A stretch of DNA of 64,000 bases, from NCBI RefSeq assembly GCF_024714495.1, contig NZ_JAMZMJ010000003.1, positions 310,001 through 374,000 on the forward strand, in the 5' to 3' direction. The stretch is from Marinoscillum pacificum (lineage in GTDB: Bacteria; Bacteroidota; Bacteroidia; Cytophagales; Cyclobacteriaceae). Both the position numbers and the translations under genes were made by a program. Positions 25,820-35,356 of the stretch are shown in pieces; the first letter of the stretch is position 1; every line of letters begins with the position of its first letter. The notes below the pieces were generated by a model. It had not been told where the DNA came from. It saw only the letters and a program-made list of their open reading frames with translations, and ran no database searches.

Positions 25820-28800
25820 TTATACCGTTTCAGTAAGTTCAAAATCTTCCTCTTCTTCGCTGCTTTGGCGCTTAAACCGTTCGGATAATAAGGCAAAGAC
25901 ATAGTACAAGCCAGGTATGATGATTACCCCGAATACGGTTCCGAAGATCATGCCGCCAGCTGCTGCCGTACCAATGGTTCGGTTGCCTGTAGCACCAGCT
26001 CCTGTTGCTATCATTAATGGAATCAAACCTGCGACAAACGCAAATGAGGTCATCAAAATGGGTCTCAAACGCACTTTTGCTCCTTCTATTGCCGCATCAA
26101 ATGAACTTGCTCCTTCACGGTTTCTGATCGTGGCAAACTCAACGATTAGAATCGCATTTTTTCCTAATAGTCCGATCAACATGATAGCTGCCACCTGTGC
26201 ATAGATGTTGTTTTGCAGTCCTGTGATGTATAGGAAGAAGTACGCACCAAATATTCCGACCGGAAGCGAAAGTATTACCGGCATTGGTAACAAGAAGCTT
26301 TCGTATTGTGCTGATAGTAGGAGGTACACGAATAGCAGACAGATCACGAAAATGATCAGTCCTTCGCTTCCTGAGTTGACTTCATCTCGGGAGATACCTG
26401 CCCAGTCAATGTCATACCCTCTTGGTAGGGATGTTTCAGCAACCTCTTGTACTGCAGCTAGTACTTCACCACTACTGTAGCCTGGAGCAGCATCTCCATT
26501 CAGCTCGGCAGATGGATACATGTTGTAGCGTGTCACCTGGTCCACACCATATGTTTTCACAATGGACATGAAAGCGGATAATTGTACCGGCTCTCCTTCA
26601 TCATTGAAAACATGAAGTTTCAATAGGTTTTCTGGTGTATCCCGATATTGCGGAAGCGCCTGTACCATTACCTTGTACATTCGTCCAAAACGCACAAAGT
26701 TGCTGGCATATTCACTTCCCAGTAGTGTCTGCAACGTACCCATGATGTCACTGATGGTCACCCCTTTTTGAGCTGCTCTGTCAATGTCCACTTTCATTTC
26801 GTACTGCGGATAACTCGCATCGAAAATGGTGAAAGCATAAGCTACTTCAGGTCTATCCATGAGATCCTGCACAAATTGCTTCACGATTGGCTCCATCTTC
26901 TTGATGTCATCCTGACCAGACTTGTCTACTACCCGAACCTCAAAACCACTCGCATTACCATATCCAGGCACGGCAGGAGGAGGAAAGAATTCGATTTGCG
27001 CATCATTGATGTGCATGGTGCGCTCTTGCAAAATTTCCATGAGCTCCAAGTCAGAAAGTTCACGTTCCTTCCACGGTTTCAGGTTGATCAGACAGGTACC
27101 GTAAGATGCTCCAGTACCATCGGATAGAATGTTCGTACCAGCAAGGGTTGAGATGGACTCGATTCCGTCTACTCCTTCACTTGCTTCACGAACTGCATCT
27201 ACCACGGCTTTGGTACGCTCCAATGTAGCTCCAGGAGGACAGGTGATACTGGCGTAAAACGTGCCTTGATCTTCCGAAGGAATGAAACCCGTAGGAACCG
27301 TTTTTGTCAGCAAACCTGTTGCGATGCAGAAAACAACCAGGACCACAAACGTGAGCACTTTTCTATTAACCACTAGTTTTAGAACTTTAGCATACCGGCT
27401 TTCCAAACGTTCATATTGATGGTTAAATCCTTTCAGGAATCGGTTGGAGCTGCCATGCTCTCCATTTTTTGGTCTTTTCAAAATGAGAACACAAAGCGCT
27501 GGCGTCAATGTCAATGCGGTAGCACCTGATAAGATGATGGCTGTGGCCATGGTCAGGGCAAACTGTTTGTAGAATATTCCGGCAGGTCCGGACATGAAGG
27601 TCACCGGAAAGAATACGGCTGACATGACTAGTGTAATAGCAATAATCGCTGCGGTAATTTCTGTCATGGCTGCTTCTGTTGCATTGCCTGGTCCGCGTTT
27701 GTTGCCGACCATTTTGGCATGGACTGCCTCTACCACTACGATCGAGTCATCCACCACAATGCCTATGGAGAGTACCAGAGCGAATAAGGTGATCAGGTTT
27801 AGTGAGAACCCAAATAGCTGCATGAAGATGAAGGTACCTACCAACGATACCGGCACCGCCAATGCAGGAATCAAGGTTGATCTCCAGTCTTGTAGGAAGA
27901 TGAAGACAACTAATGAAACCAGAATAAATGCTTCAATGAGTGTCTTTACCACTTCATGAACAGAAGCATCCAAAAACTTACTGACATCATAACTGACTTC
28001 ATATTCCATTCCCGGAAGGAATGATTCTTCTTTCAACTGTGCAATTCGTTCTTTTACACGACTTATTACTTCACTTGCATTGGATCCGGGAAGCTGCTTG
28101 AGCATGATCGCGGCACTCCATTTACCATTAAACTTGGTTTCTACATCAAAGTATGAAGTTCCAAATTCGATATCTGCTACATCGCTGATTCGGAGGATTT
28201 TACCTTCCTCATCCGATTTAATAGGGATTCTGGCATATGCAGACTCTTCCTTGTAGCGTCCTTCATAAGTCAGCGTGTATTGCAACATCTGGATTTCATT
28301 TCTATCAGAACTTTCTCCAAGTTTTCCAGGAGCAGCTTCAATGTTCTGATTTTCCAGAGCTTCTATGATGTCATCTACCGAGATGCCATAATTGATCATG
28401 CGGTCCGGCTTTAGCCAGATACGCATGGCGTACTCTTTAGCTCCCAGAATATCTGCATACCCAATTCCATTGATCCGTTTCAATTCAGGAAGAATGTTCA
28501 GGTCAGTGAAATTGTATAGGAACTTTTGATCCAGATTTGGATCGTCACTGTAGATGTTGAGATACATCAACATGGCGTTAACCTCCTTGGCGATTTTCAC
28601 TCCATTTTGAGTCACCTCAGGAGGAAGCTGTACGGAAGCCACTCGGTTTTGCACGTTGATAGCAGCCACGTTGGGATCTGTCCCCGTTTCAAATAAGATT
28701 TGAACAACTCCCATTCCGTCATTACCTGCATCGGAAGACATGTACTTCATGCCCGGTACTCCATTGATGGCACGTTCCAAGGGAATGATCGCTGATTTGG

Positions 28801-28972
28801 TTACAGTTTCTGCATTAGCACCTGTGAACTCTACTGTTACGTTTACTTCTGGTGGCGCAATTTCTGGAAACTGTGCCATGGGAAGCTTGGTGAGTGCGAT
28901 GACACCCAGCAATAGGATAATCACCGCAACCACGATTGACAACACCGGTCGGTGTATGAATCTTGCTGTCAT
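25820..28972 (-). CDS. RND multidrug efflux permease (HAE1/AcrB family)
   Basis: This 1050-residue inner-membrane proton-driven exporter starts with FIHRPVLSIVVAVIILLLGVIALTKLPMAQFPEIAPPEVNV, the N-terminus of HAE1 pumps. Twelve membrane segments are arranged as one plus five in each half. The proton-relay pair is seen in LVLSIGIVVDDSIVVVEAV (adjacent Asp residues, about 400-415). GNRTIGTAAAGGMIFGTVFGVIIIPGLYY near the end is also typical. The tail is short and acidic. It is the middle gene of the adaptor-pump-duct operon. Substrates are unknown; hydrophobic drugs are usual for this family. Confidence 0.96.
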   Translation of the reverse strand: MTARFIHRPVLSIVVAVIILLLGVIALTKLPMAQFPEIAPPEVNVTVEFTGANAETVTKSAIIPLERAINGVPGMKYMSSDAGNDGMGVVQILFETGTDPNVAAINVQNRVASVQLPPEVTQNGVKIAKEVNAMLMYLNIYSDDPNLDQKFLYNFTDLNILPELKRINGIGYADILGAKEYAMRIWLKPDRMINYGISVDDIIEALENQNIEAAPGKLGESSDRNEIQMLQYTLTYEGRYKEESAYARIPIKSDEEGKILRISDVADIEFGTSYFDVETKFNGKWSAAIMLKQLPGSNASEVISRVKERIAQLKEESFLPGMEYEVSYDVSKFLDASVHEVVKTLIEAFILVSLVVFIFLQDWRSTLIPALAVPVSLVGTFIFMQLFGFSLNLITLFALVLSIGIVVDDSIVVVEAVHAKMVGNKRGPGNATEAAMTEITAAIIAITLVMSAVFFPVTFMSGPAGIFYKQFALTMATAIILSGATALTLTPALCVLILKRPKNGEHGSSNRFLKGFNHQYERLESRYAKVLKLVVNRKVLTFVVLVVFCIATGLLTKTVPTGFIPSEDQGTFYASITCPPGATLERTKAVVDAVREASEGVDGIESISTLAGTNILSDGTGASYGTCLINLKPWKERELSDLELMEILQERTMHINDAQIEFFPPPAVPGYGNASGFEVRVVDKSGQDDIKKMEPIVKQFVQDLMDRPEVAYAFTIFDASYPQYEMKVDIDRAAQKGVTISDIMGTLQTLLGSEYASNFVRFGRMYKVMVQALPQYRDTPENLLKLHVFNDEGEPVQLSAFMSIVKTYGVDQVTRYNMYPSAELNGDAAPGYSSGEVLAAVQEVAETSLPRGYDIDWAGISRDEVNSGSEGLIIFVICLLFVYLLLSAQYESFLLPMPVILSLPVGIFGAYFFLYITGLQNNIYAQVAAIMLIGLLGKNAILIVEFATIRNREGASSFDAAIEGAKVRLRPILMTSFAFVAGLIPLMIATGAGATGNRTIGTAAAGGMIFGTVFGVIIIPGLYYVFALLSERFKRQSSEEEEDFELTETV

Positions 28973-29003
28973 AAAAATATTCTTACGTTATCGTGTTAGA
29001 TGA

Positions 29004-30116
29004 TTATTTCACAGAGGCAATTGACTTGCTGTCTTTGCTATTGGCACGGCTAATGATGTCTCCATCTCGAACGTGTTGTACTCCTTCAGACAGAATCCAG
29101 TCACTTGGCTGCACTCCTGATTTGACAACATAAGAATGAGCAATTCTATGAGCTAATTCGAATGGCTGTGCATGGATCTGATTGTTGTCATCCACAACGT
29201 ACACATAAGTGTTGCCTTGAATTTCGAAAGTAGATTTTTGAGGAACCATCACCACGTGCTCCAGGGTGTTTTCCCATAGGATTTTACCTGTACCTCCGTG
29301 TTTCAGGATTTGGTCATCATTGCTGAATCGAGCTCTGAAAGCAATGTTTCCAGTTGATTTGTCAATCTCGCCTTCTACAGTTTCTATGTAGCCTTCTTTA
29401 GCATATTGTGCACCATTCGCAAGGCGAAGTGATACTGCTTGCTTTTGCTCCATAGATCCTGAAGTTACATAGTCCAGATAATCACGCTCAGATACATTGA
29501 AGTATACAAATACTTCATTGTCATTGGCAATGGAAGTAAGCGGAGTGCCTTCTTCTACCAAACTTCCCGGACGATACGGAATTCTGTTAATGATGCCATC
29601 AAAAGGTGCTCTGATGTCTGTGAACGACAAGTTGAGCTGAGCCAGATCACGGCGAGTTTCCGCCTCTTCCAGCTGTGCCTGAAGTCCTTCAACTTTTGCG
29701 GTAGCCAATTCATATTCGGTTTGTGAGACAATGCCCTTTTGCTTAAGTGAACTAATGTTCTTCATTTCTAGTTGGGCAGTTTTCAGCTCCGCTTCGGTAG
29801 TTTTCATGCTTGCAGCAGCACTACGAAGATCCTGTTCATAAATATGACTGGATAGACTGAAGAGAAGGTCTCCTTTTTTTACTCTTTTACCCTCATCGGT
29901 ATGTACTTTCTTTAGATATCCAGTGATTCTGGATCTGATTTGTACATTGGCGATGGAATAGATTTCACCCACATATTCTGTAGTATAAGAGGTGTCAGAT
30001 TGAATAGGGTGTATTACCTCAAATGATTTAATAGATTCTTTTTTGACAGGTTCTGAGCATGCGGTGATCCAAAAGGATATAGCAATTCCTGTCATCAAAT
30101 TGATGAAATTTCTCAT
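29004..30116 (-). CDS. RND efflux periplasmic adaptor (membrane fusion protein)
   Basis: This 370-residue lipoprotein has a signal ending in WITAC (lipidated Cys near residue 20). The lipoyl-like half motifs VQIRSRITGYLKKVHTDEGKRVKKGDLLFSL and LSFTDIRAPFDGIINRIPYRPGSLVEEGTPL flank a helical hairpin at about 90-155. A beta-barrel domain follows. It bridges the pump and the outer-membrane duct. It is the first gene of the operon, with 31 bp to the pump. A TAnnTTTG-like box with one mismatch lies just upstream at 30125-30132. Confidence 0.94.
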   Translation of the reverse strand: MRNFINLMTGIAISFWITACSEPVKKESIKSFEVIHPIQSDTSYTTEYVGEIYSIANVQIRSRITGYLKKVHTDEGKRVKKGDLLFSLSSHIYEQDLRSAAASMKTTEAELKTAQLEMKNISSLKQKGIVSQTEYELATAKVEGLQAQLEEAETRRDLAQLNLSFTDIRAPFDGIINRIPYRPGSLVEEGTPLTSIANDNEVFVYFNVSERDYLDYVTSGSMEQKQAVSLRLANGAQYAKEGYIETVEGEIDKSTGNIAFRARFSNDDQILKHGGTGKILWENTLEHVVMVPQKSTFEIQGNTYVYVVDDNNQIHAQPFELAHRIAHSYVVKSGVQPSDWILSEGVQHVRDGDIISRANSKDSKSIASVK

Positions 30117-30204
30117 TGTATAATTAAAGTTAGGTGATGATCAAATGACCATCACCGATTAAAAGCTTGTTTAAAACACTGTTTTAACTGGTTGGGGCCA
30201 GTAC

Positions 30205-30585
30205 TCAAGCTTTTGGGGGTGGGGGAGTAATCTCTGGAGAGAATTGCTCCCACAATGATTTATTTCTAGATAAGAATTTTGTTTGAGTGATTATTGAAGG
30301 AAATGTGATTTTCTTAGAAAGACAATCATAGAAGTCAAAGCTCTTTTTTACCTTGGATAGACTGCTTTGTTCGGTATCCTGTTCATCGTGCTCTGGAATG
30401 GCATTGTCTATATTGGCTATTTCTTCCAACACAATCTCTACGATACTTTCCATGTCATTAACGGCAAGATCTTCCTCTTCGTAATCTGGTTGTCCATCAG
30501 GGGCATCCACACTAAAGTTGAGGATGTTCAATGCTACGAACAACCAGATAAATCGAGTAAAAGTGATATGTCGGAAGGTTTTCAA
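30205..30585 (-). CDS. Small acidic membrane-anchored hypothetical protein
   Basis: This 126-residue protein has one N-terminal hydrophobic segment (FIWLFVALNILNFSV, about 12-26), then an acidic stretch with DMESIVEIVLEEIANIDNAIPEHDEQD, and a proline-rich end (ITPPPPKA). The hydrophobic segment followed by SVD, the ESIVE-IVLE helix and the PP end also occur in the protein at 30986-31351, so the two are diverged paralogs. No family was recognised. It begins 4 bp after the gene at 30590-30841 and lies 88 bp before the efflux operon. Confidence 0.65.
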   Translation of the reverse strand: MKTFRHITFTRFIWLFVALNILNFSVDAPDGQPDYEEEDLAVNDMESIVEIVLEEIANIDNAIPEHDEQDTEQSSLSKVKKSFDFYDCLSKKITFPSIITQTKFLSRNKSLWEQFSPEITPPPPKA

Positions 30586-30589
30586 AAGA

Positions 30590-30841
30590 TTAGACCAATT
30601 CTCTTGCGATTCTTCCTATTACATTTTCAAGACTTCCTATGTAGGTGGTATACATAACCACCTTTGGTTCAGGGCTGTCATATATATGATGTACGTCAAG
30701 TACCTCATAGATTTTTGTTTGCCCATTGTTGTCATTTACAGATATTTTTTCATGAATTCTTGGGAGTTTGAGGAATTGATGAATCGCAGTATTGTTGGTT
30801 TTTCCCTCGTCGTTTATTTCAATTAATTCTACAGTTGTCAT
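30590..30841 (-). CDS. Small hypothetical protein (83 aa)
   Basis: This 83-residue protein has no signal peptide. It contains two beta-like segments (EKISVNDNNGQTKIYEVLDVHHIY and EPKVVMYTTYIG) and a C-terminal helix (SLENVIGRIARELV). It shares a 4-bp junction with the next gene, so the pair is probably one transcript. The pattern suggests a small beta-sheet fold, but no family or function is recognised. Confidence 0.55.
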   Translation of the reverse strand: MTTVELIEINDEGKTNNTAIHQFLKLPRIHEKISVNDNNGQTKIYEVLDVHHIYDSPEPKVVMYTTYIGSLENVIGRIARELV

Positions 30842-30985
30842 TATTAATGATGATTTGATTGTTGGATTTTATCCATGACATAGCCGTTTCAACCTGTATG
30901 AATAATTCACAGGCAAAACAGAATGCTTGGATGGTTTTAAAATGAATAGATGATTAGGAGTCCTAATCAGAGATAAAATGACAAG

Positions 30986-31351
30986 CTAGACTTGTGGGGG
31001 ATGGGGATTCACAGCAAAGTATGGTTCGGAGTAATCCGAAGGTATATAACCAATTGGCTCAAATGTTTTGACAAATGTTTGCGTTTCAAATATGAAAGTC
31101 GGTATTGGGATGATATGATTCAGCCCAACGAAACAGGTATTAGCCTCTGGATCAGGTTCGTCTTCTTCAGACATCACATTTCCCTGATCAAGTACTACTT
31201 CAAACACTAACTCTATAATGGATTCGATTTCGTTCACATTAGGGTCAAATTGCTCCGGATGATCCGCTACGTCCACAGACAAGTTGATCATGTAAATAGC
31301 CAGAACTATTGACACAGTGCGTACTACATATTTATTTATGAATCGAATCAT
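30986..31351 (-). CDS. Small acidic membrane-anchored hypothetical protein, paralog of 30205-30585
   Basis: This 121-residue protein has an N-terminal hydrophobic segment (VVRTVSIVLAIYMINLSV) followed directly by SVDVAD. Then come an acidic helix (NEIESIIELVFEVVLDQ), a region with DEPDPEANTC, and an end rich in Pro and aromatic residues. The order and spacing match the protein at 30205-30585. It is divergent from the BlaI gene, and the shared 151-bp gap holds the BlaI-type dyads, so it may answer to the same repressor. Function unknown. Confidence 0.65.
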   Translation of the reverse strand: MIRFINKYVVRTVSIVLAIYMINLSVDVADHPEQFDPNVNEIESIIELVFEVVLDQGNVMSEEDEPDPEANTCFVGLNHIIPIPTFIFETQTFVKTFEPIGYIPSDYSEPYFAVNPHPPQV

Positions 31352-31454
31352 TAGGTTAAAAGTACTACTAAAACGGTTTGATTATCAAATGTCTTTACAG
31401 GAAATCTTACTGAAGGAGTATGAATGGCAGTTCAGGGAGCATAATTTGATTATT

Positions 31455-31488
31455 ACTATAAAAATAGTTGTATAACTATAAATATAGT
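31455..31488. promoter_or_regulatory. Tandem BlaI-type operator dyads
   Basis: Two 14-bp dyads, ACTAT-N4-ATAGT at 31455-31468 and ACTATAAATATAGT at 31475-31488, have centres 20 bp apart. They lie just before the blaI-like gene and in the gap shared with the divergent small gene. BlaI/MecI repressors bind paired dyads of this kind near their own promoters, so autoregulation is likely. Confidence 0.65.
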
Positions 31489-31502
31489 AATATACTTGCT
31501 TC

Positions 31503-31883
31503 ATGAAAGCGTTAACCAAAGCTGAAGAGCAAGTAATGAAGTATCTGTGGGAGATGGGTACTGGGTATCTGAAAGACATTGTCGCTCAATACCCTGATCC
31601 AGCTCCTGCATATACTACGGTTTCTACCGTGGTAAATGTATTAGTAAAGAAGAAGTTTATCGGATTTGAGACTCATGGCAAGTCGAAAGAGTATCGTCCA
31701 TTAGTTTCCAAAGAGTCTTATGCTAAGGAGTCTATTGAAGGTATGGTTCATACTTTCTTCAATGACAGCCCTAAGCAGTTTGCATCATTTTTCACACAAG
31801 AGAGTAAACTTAGTGTAGATGAGCTTAAAGAACTTCAGGATATGATTGCTGCTGAAATCAAAAAACAAGAGAAAAATGGCTGA
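31503..31883 (+). CDS. BlaI/MecI/CopY family transcriptional repressor
   Basis: This 126-residue winged-helix repressor shows the family start KALTKAEEQVMKYLWEMGTGYLKDIVAQYPDPAPAYTTVSTVVNVLVKKKFIGFETHGKSKEYRPLVSK, then a C-terminal dimerisation helix region. In BlaI and MecI a protease signal from an M56 partner inactivates the repressor. Its stop overlaps the start of the first M56-M23 gene by eight bases, so the pair is co-expressed. No CxC copper motif of CopY is present, so a copper response is unlikely. Confidence 0.92.
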   Translation: MKALTKAEEQVMKYLWEMGTGYLKDIVAQYPDPAPAYTTVSTVVNVLVKKKFIGFETHGKSKEYRPLVSKESYAKESIEGMVHTFFNDSPKQFASFFTQESKLSVDELKELQDMIAAEIKKQEKNG

Positions 31884-33273
31884 TTGGCTGATATACCTGG
31901 CTAAGGTGATTAGCTTTCAAGCAGCTATGATCATTTTCTACCTTGTTTTCCTAAGGCAGTTGACCTTCTATGGATTCAATCGAGGTTTTTTAATGGGTAC
32001 TTTGGTACTTGGTTTTATTCTACCTCTGATGCAACTTGAAGGTGAGCCTCTTGATCAAGTAAATGATGAAATCGTAAACCAGGTTGGAGCAACACTTATT
32101 GCCAGTCAAATTGAAGTGATTCAGGAGATAGAGCCAGTTACTAATATCAATTGGTCAGTTGTAGTCCTTCTTTTTTATCTATCTGGTTTAGGTATAATGG
32201 CTCAGCGCTTTTTTACGAATCTGAATAGGATTCGGATTTTAGAAAATGAATTACCTCTTATTCATAAGGTTGGACTAGTTCAGGTGTTTAGAACTCTATT
32301 TACTCAGCCATTTTCCTTTTTCAATTCGGTTTTTATTCCTCGTCAAGTAGAAGGTACTCCGGAAATGGAACTAGTGATGACTCATGAACTACAGCATGTA
32401 CGATTTGGTCATTCGTATGATCGCATGTTAGTCGATTTCATGATTGTTCTTCTTTGGTTCAACCCTTTCATTTATTTACTGAGGAAGTGTTTGATCGAAG
32501 TACACGAATACCAGGTGGATGCTGCAGTTACCAGCACTCCTCAATCAAAAGTTACTTATCAAATGTCATTGGTGAATCTAGCTGGAGGAGGTTTTTCAGG
32601 TCCGGTTAACTTCTTCAATTTTTCAACGATTAAAAGAAGAATACAGATGATGAATCGAAATAAATCAAAGAAAGTGTCTTTGGTACGTTTGGTACTCTTG
32701 GTGCCAATTTTGTGTGGCTTGATGGTCTTGTTTTCATTCAAAATGAATTCTACCATCAATCAGGTAAATGTTTTACAATCCAATGATGAGAATTCTTTCA
32801 AGGAAATGGGAGATGAGCGGCCATCTATTATGCCAGTCGGAAGTGGTCAGGAGTTTCATGTTTCATCTGGAGTTGGGAAACGTACTGACCCAATATTAAA
32901 AGTTCAAAGATGGCACTTGGGACTCGACGTATCTGCTAAGATTGGAACAACAGTAATTGCTACTGGCGATGGAAGAGTGGTAGAAGTAGAGAAAAAAGCC
33001 ACTGGGTATGGCTGGTATATTGTGATCCAACACAGTGAGATGTATAAAACGAGATACGCTCATTTGTCAGCACAACATGTGAAGGTTGGTGAGATGGTTA
33101 AAAAGGGACAAATGATAGGTGAAGTAGGGAATTCGGGTAAATCAGTGCATCCACATCTTCATTATGAAGTAATGGAAAATGATGTTCATGTGAATCCTGT
33201 TGATTTTATCGAGGATTATGTTTTTTCAGAAGCTTATTGTGAGGAGGAATTGGAATCAATGGATGGCGGTTAA
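31876..33273 (+). CDS. M56 membrane peptidase fused to an M23 (LytM) domain, copy 1
   Basis: ATG 31876 overlaps the blaI-like stop and gives 465 residues. Two or three membrane helices lie near 5-60 and one near 95-112. The M56 zinc motif is HELQH (H170, E171, H174), and WFNPFIYLLRKCLIEVHEYQVDAAV is the usual BlaR1-type helix block. A further membrane helix lies at about 275-290. The C-terminal domain (about 330-450) is M23, with H347 and D351 (HLGLD) and HPHLHYE (H427, H429). The M23 ligands look complete. Known BlaR1 carries a penicillin-binding sensor at this position, so this fusion may instead cut or sense cell-wall peptides. The signal is unknown. Confidence 0.88.
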   Translation: MADWLIYLAKVISFQAAMIIFYLVFLRQLTFYGFNRGFLMGTLVLGFILPLMQLEGEPLDQVNDEIVNQVGATLIASQIEVIQEIEPVTNINWSVVVLLFYLSGLGIMAQRFFTNLNRIRILENELPLIHKVGLVQVFRTLFTQPFSFFNSVFIPRQVEGTPEMELVMTHELQHVRFGHSYDRMLVDFMIVLLWFNPFIYLLRKCLIEVHEYQVDAAVTSTPQSKVTYQMSLVNLAGGGFSGPVNFFNFSTIKRRIQMMNRNKSKKVSLVRLVLLVPILCGLMVLFSFKMNSTINQVNVLQSNDENSFKEMGDERPSIMPVGSGQEFHVSSGVGKRTDPILKVQRWHLGLDVSAKIGTTVIATGDGRVVEVEKKATGYGWYIVIQHSEMYKTRYAHLSAQHVKVGEMVKKGQMIGEVGNSGKSVHPHLHYEVMENDVHVNPVDFIEDYVFSEAYCEEELESMDGG

Positions 33274-33406
33274 TATTAAGATTTTGATAGGTTGAATTGA
33301 GTTATTTCTATTCTAGATAGTAGCACGCGTTATTGAAATTTGCTTAGGCAGGTTGATCAATAATTAAAAAAGAATTAAAACAAAGAAGTCTAAAACGAGT
33401 ACCAGG

Positions 33407-35344
33407 ATGTCTGATTGGATGATATACTTAATCAAAGTGGCCAGCTTTCAAGCGGTGATGGTCATGTTCTACATGATTTTTCTTCGTCGGTTGACCTTCT
33501 ACGGGTTTAATCGAGCGTTCTTGATTGGAGCCCTTTCAATCGGGTTTTTACTGCCATTGGTACATGTGGAGGACAAACCGGTTTATCAAGCCAATGAAGA
33601 ATTGGTGAACATGATCGGGACAAAACTAATTGCTGAGCCAATTCAGGTGATGGAGGAGGTTAAACCCTCTTTCGAGATCAATTGGACACTTATGCTGCTG
33701 ATGCTCTATGGACTAGGAGTATTGCTTTTGACTCAGCGCTTTCTATCAAATTTTAACAAGATCAGAAAATTCAAATATGGACATCAATTAATTAACAAAA
33801 TTGGAGCAATTGAAGTGTTCAGAACACCTTTTGCCCAGCCGTTTTCTTTTTTCAAATCCGTGTTTATCCCTCAGCAGGTAGAGGAAACTCCGGAAATGGA
33901 ATTGGTCATGGCTCACGAACTACAACATGTACGGTTTGGTCATTCTTATGATCGCATGTTGGTCGATTTCATGATTGTTCTTCTTTGGTTCAACCCTTTC
34001 ATTTATTTACTGAGGAAGTGTTTGATCGAGGTACACGAATACCAGGTGGATGCTGCTGTAACAAGCACTCCTCAATCCAGAATTGCCTACCAAATGTCTT
34101 TGGTGAGCTTGGCTGGAGGCGGTTTTTCGGGCCCAGTTAGCTTCTTCAATTTTTCAACAATTAAAAGAAGAATACAGATGATGAATCGAAATAAATCTAG
34201 CAAAGTGTCCTTAATGAGTTTGACACTTTTATTCCCAATGTTATTTGGGTTGGTGGTATTGTTTTCATTTAAAATGAAATCCAGTGTCAAGCCTTTGATA
34301 GAATTGCCGACCAAGGTTAAGGTGTTTTCGGAGGACTTGCGAGGAGAGAAACCTTCGATATTCCCGGTGTCCACAGATGAAGGAAAAATCAAGGTGTCTT
34401 CAACGTTTGGAATGCGTACGCATCCAATTGATAAGGAACGTCAAATGCATCGTGGGATCGATATTGCAGGAAAAACCGGGACATCCATAATTGCTGCTGG
34501 AGATGGAGAAGTGGTTGAAGTAGAGAATCAACCAAATGGATATGGTAAGTTCATTGTGATTAAGCATGATGACACCTACAAAACCAAATATGCACAGCTT
34601 TCTGAGCAGTTAGTTAAGGTTGGTGATCAGGTCAAAAAAGGTCAAAAAATAGCTGAAATGGGAAGTTCAGGGAAATCAACTGCTCCTCATTTACACTATG
34701 AAGTAATGGAGAATGGTAAGCCAGTCGATCCAGTTAAGTTTATCAATAACTATTCTTTTTCGCAGGTGAGAATTGAACAGAGTAGGAGTCTTGCGGAAGC
34801 TGAAAGAGAGGCTGCTGAAAAACAGGCCTTATTGGCTCGCGCTGAAATGACTGAAGTCGAAAAGCAACGTATAGAGGCAGCGAGAGCACAGCAACTTGCG
34901 GAATTGGAAAGAAAAGTAGCTGAAGAATCTCTTCATAGAGAAGCAGCTGACCTTCAAAGGGAAAAGGCTGAGCTACAGCATGAAAAGGCAGAATTGCAAC
35001 GTGCCAAGGAACTCGAACAACAATCTCTTAAAGAGTCAATGCCAATGATAATTGAAGTTCCGGATGAGGTGGAAGTTATCAAAGAGCAAGAATTTCCTGT
35101 TGTTGTGGAGCAACCGTTAGTTCCAGAGGTGCCTGTACGACCAGGAACGCCTGAAATTGTTGAGGAGGAAATCGTTGTAGAGCAGGAATATCCAGTTATA
35201 ATGGAACAACCAATAATTGAAGAAGTTATTCACGAACAAGAATACCCGGTCATTCGTGAGGTAGATTTGGATAAAGATAAAAACAAGAATAAGTCTAAGG
35301 ACAAGAGCAAAGAAAAGTCTAAAGACAAGGAGAAGGATAACTAA
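33407..35344 (+). CDS. M56-M23 fusion peptidase, copy 2, with coiled coil and disordered tail
   Basis: This 645-residue paralog of the gene upstream keeps HELQH (H170-H174) and the M23 motifs MHRGIDI and APHLHYE. After the M23 domain it adds a coiled coil rich in Glu, Ala and Gln (about 455-545). Next comes a repetitive Val-Pro-Glu stretch with EQEFPVV, EQEYPVI and EQEYPVI units, and then a charged tail of Lys, Asp, Asn and Ser. A 68-bp stretch at 33962-34029 is identical to 32431-32498. It lies 133 bp after copy 1. The extension should sit in the periplasm and might span to or bind the wall, which is inference. Confidence 0.87.
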   Translation: MSDWMIYLIKVASFQAVMVMFYMIFLRRLTFYGFNRAFLIGALSIGFLLPLVHVEDKPVYQANEELVNMIGTKLIAEPIQVMEEVKPSFEINWTLMLLMLYGLGVLLLTQRFLSNFNKIRKFKYGHQLINKIGAIEVFRTPFAQPFSFFKSVFIPQQVEETPEMELVMAHELQHVRFGHSYDRMLVDFMIVLLWFNPFIYLLRKCLIEVHEYQVDAAVTSTPQSRIAYQMSLVSLAGGGFSGPVSFFNFSTIKRRIQMMNRNKSSKVSLMSLTLLFPMLFGLVVLFSFKMKSSVKPLIELPTKVKVFSEDLRGEKPSIFPVSTDEGKIKVSSTFGMRTHPIDKERQMHRGIDIAGKTGTSIIAAGDGEVVEVENQPNGYGKFIVIKHDDTYKTKYAQLSEQLVKVGDQVKKGQKIAEMGSSGKSTAPHLHYEVMENGKPVDPVKFINNYSFSQVRIEQSRSLAEAEREAAEKQALLARAEMTEVEKQRIEAARAQQLAELERKVAEESLHREAADLQREKAELQHEKAELQRAKELEQQSLKESMPMIIEVPDEVEVIKEQEFPVVVEQPLVPEVPVRPGTPEIVEEEIVVEQEYPVIMEQPIIEEVIHEQEYPVIREVDLDKDKNKNKSKDKSKEKSKDKEKDN

Positions 35345-35356
35345 TCCTACCTTTCT

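Noticed and set aside
31876-35344. Beta-lactam sensor (BlaR1)
   Set aside because: The C-terminal domain has M23 motifs and no SxxK penicillin-binding site.
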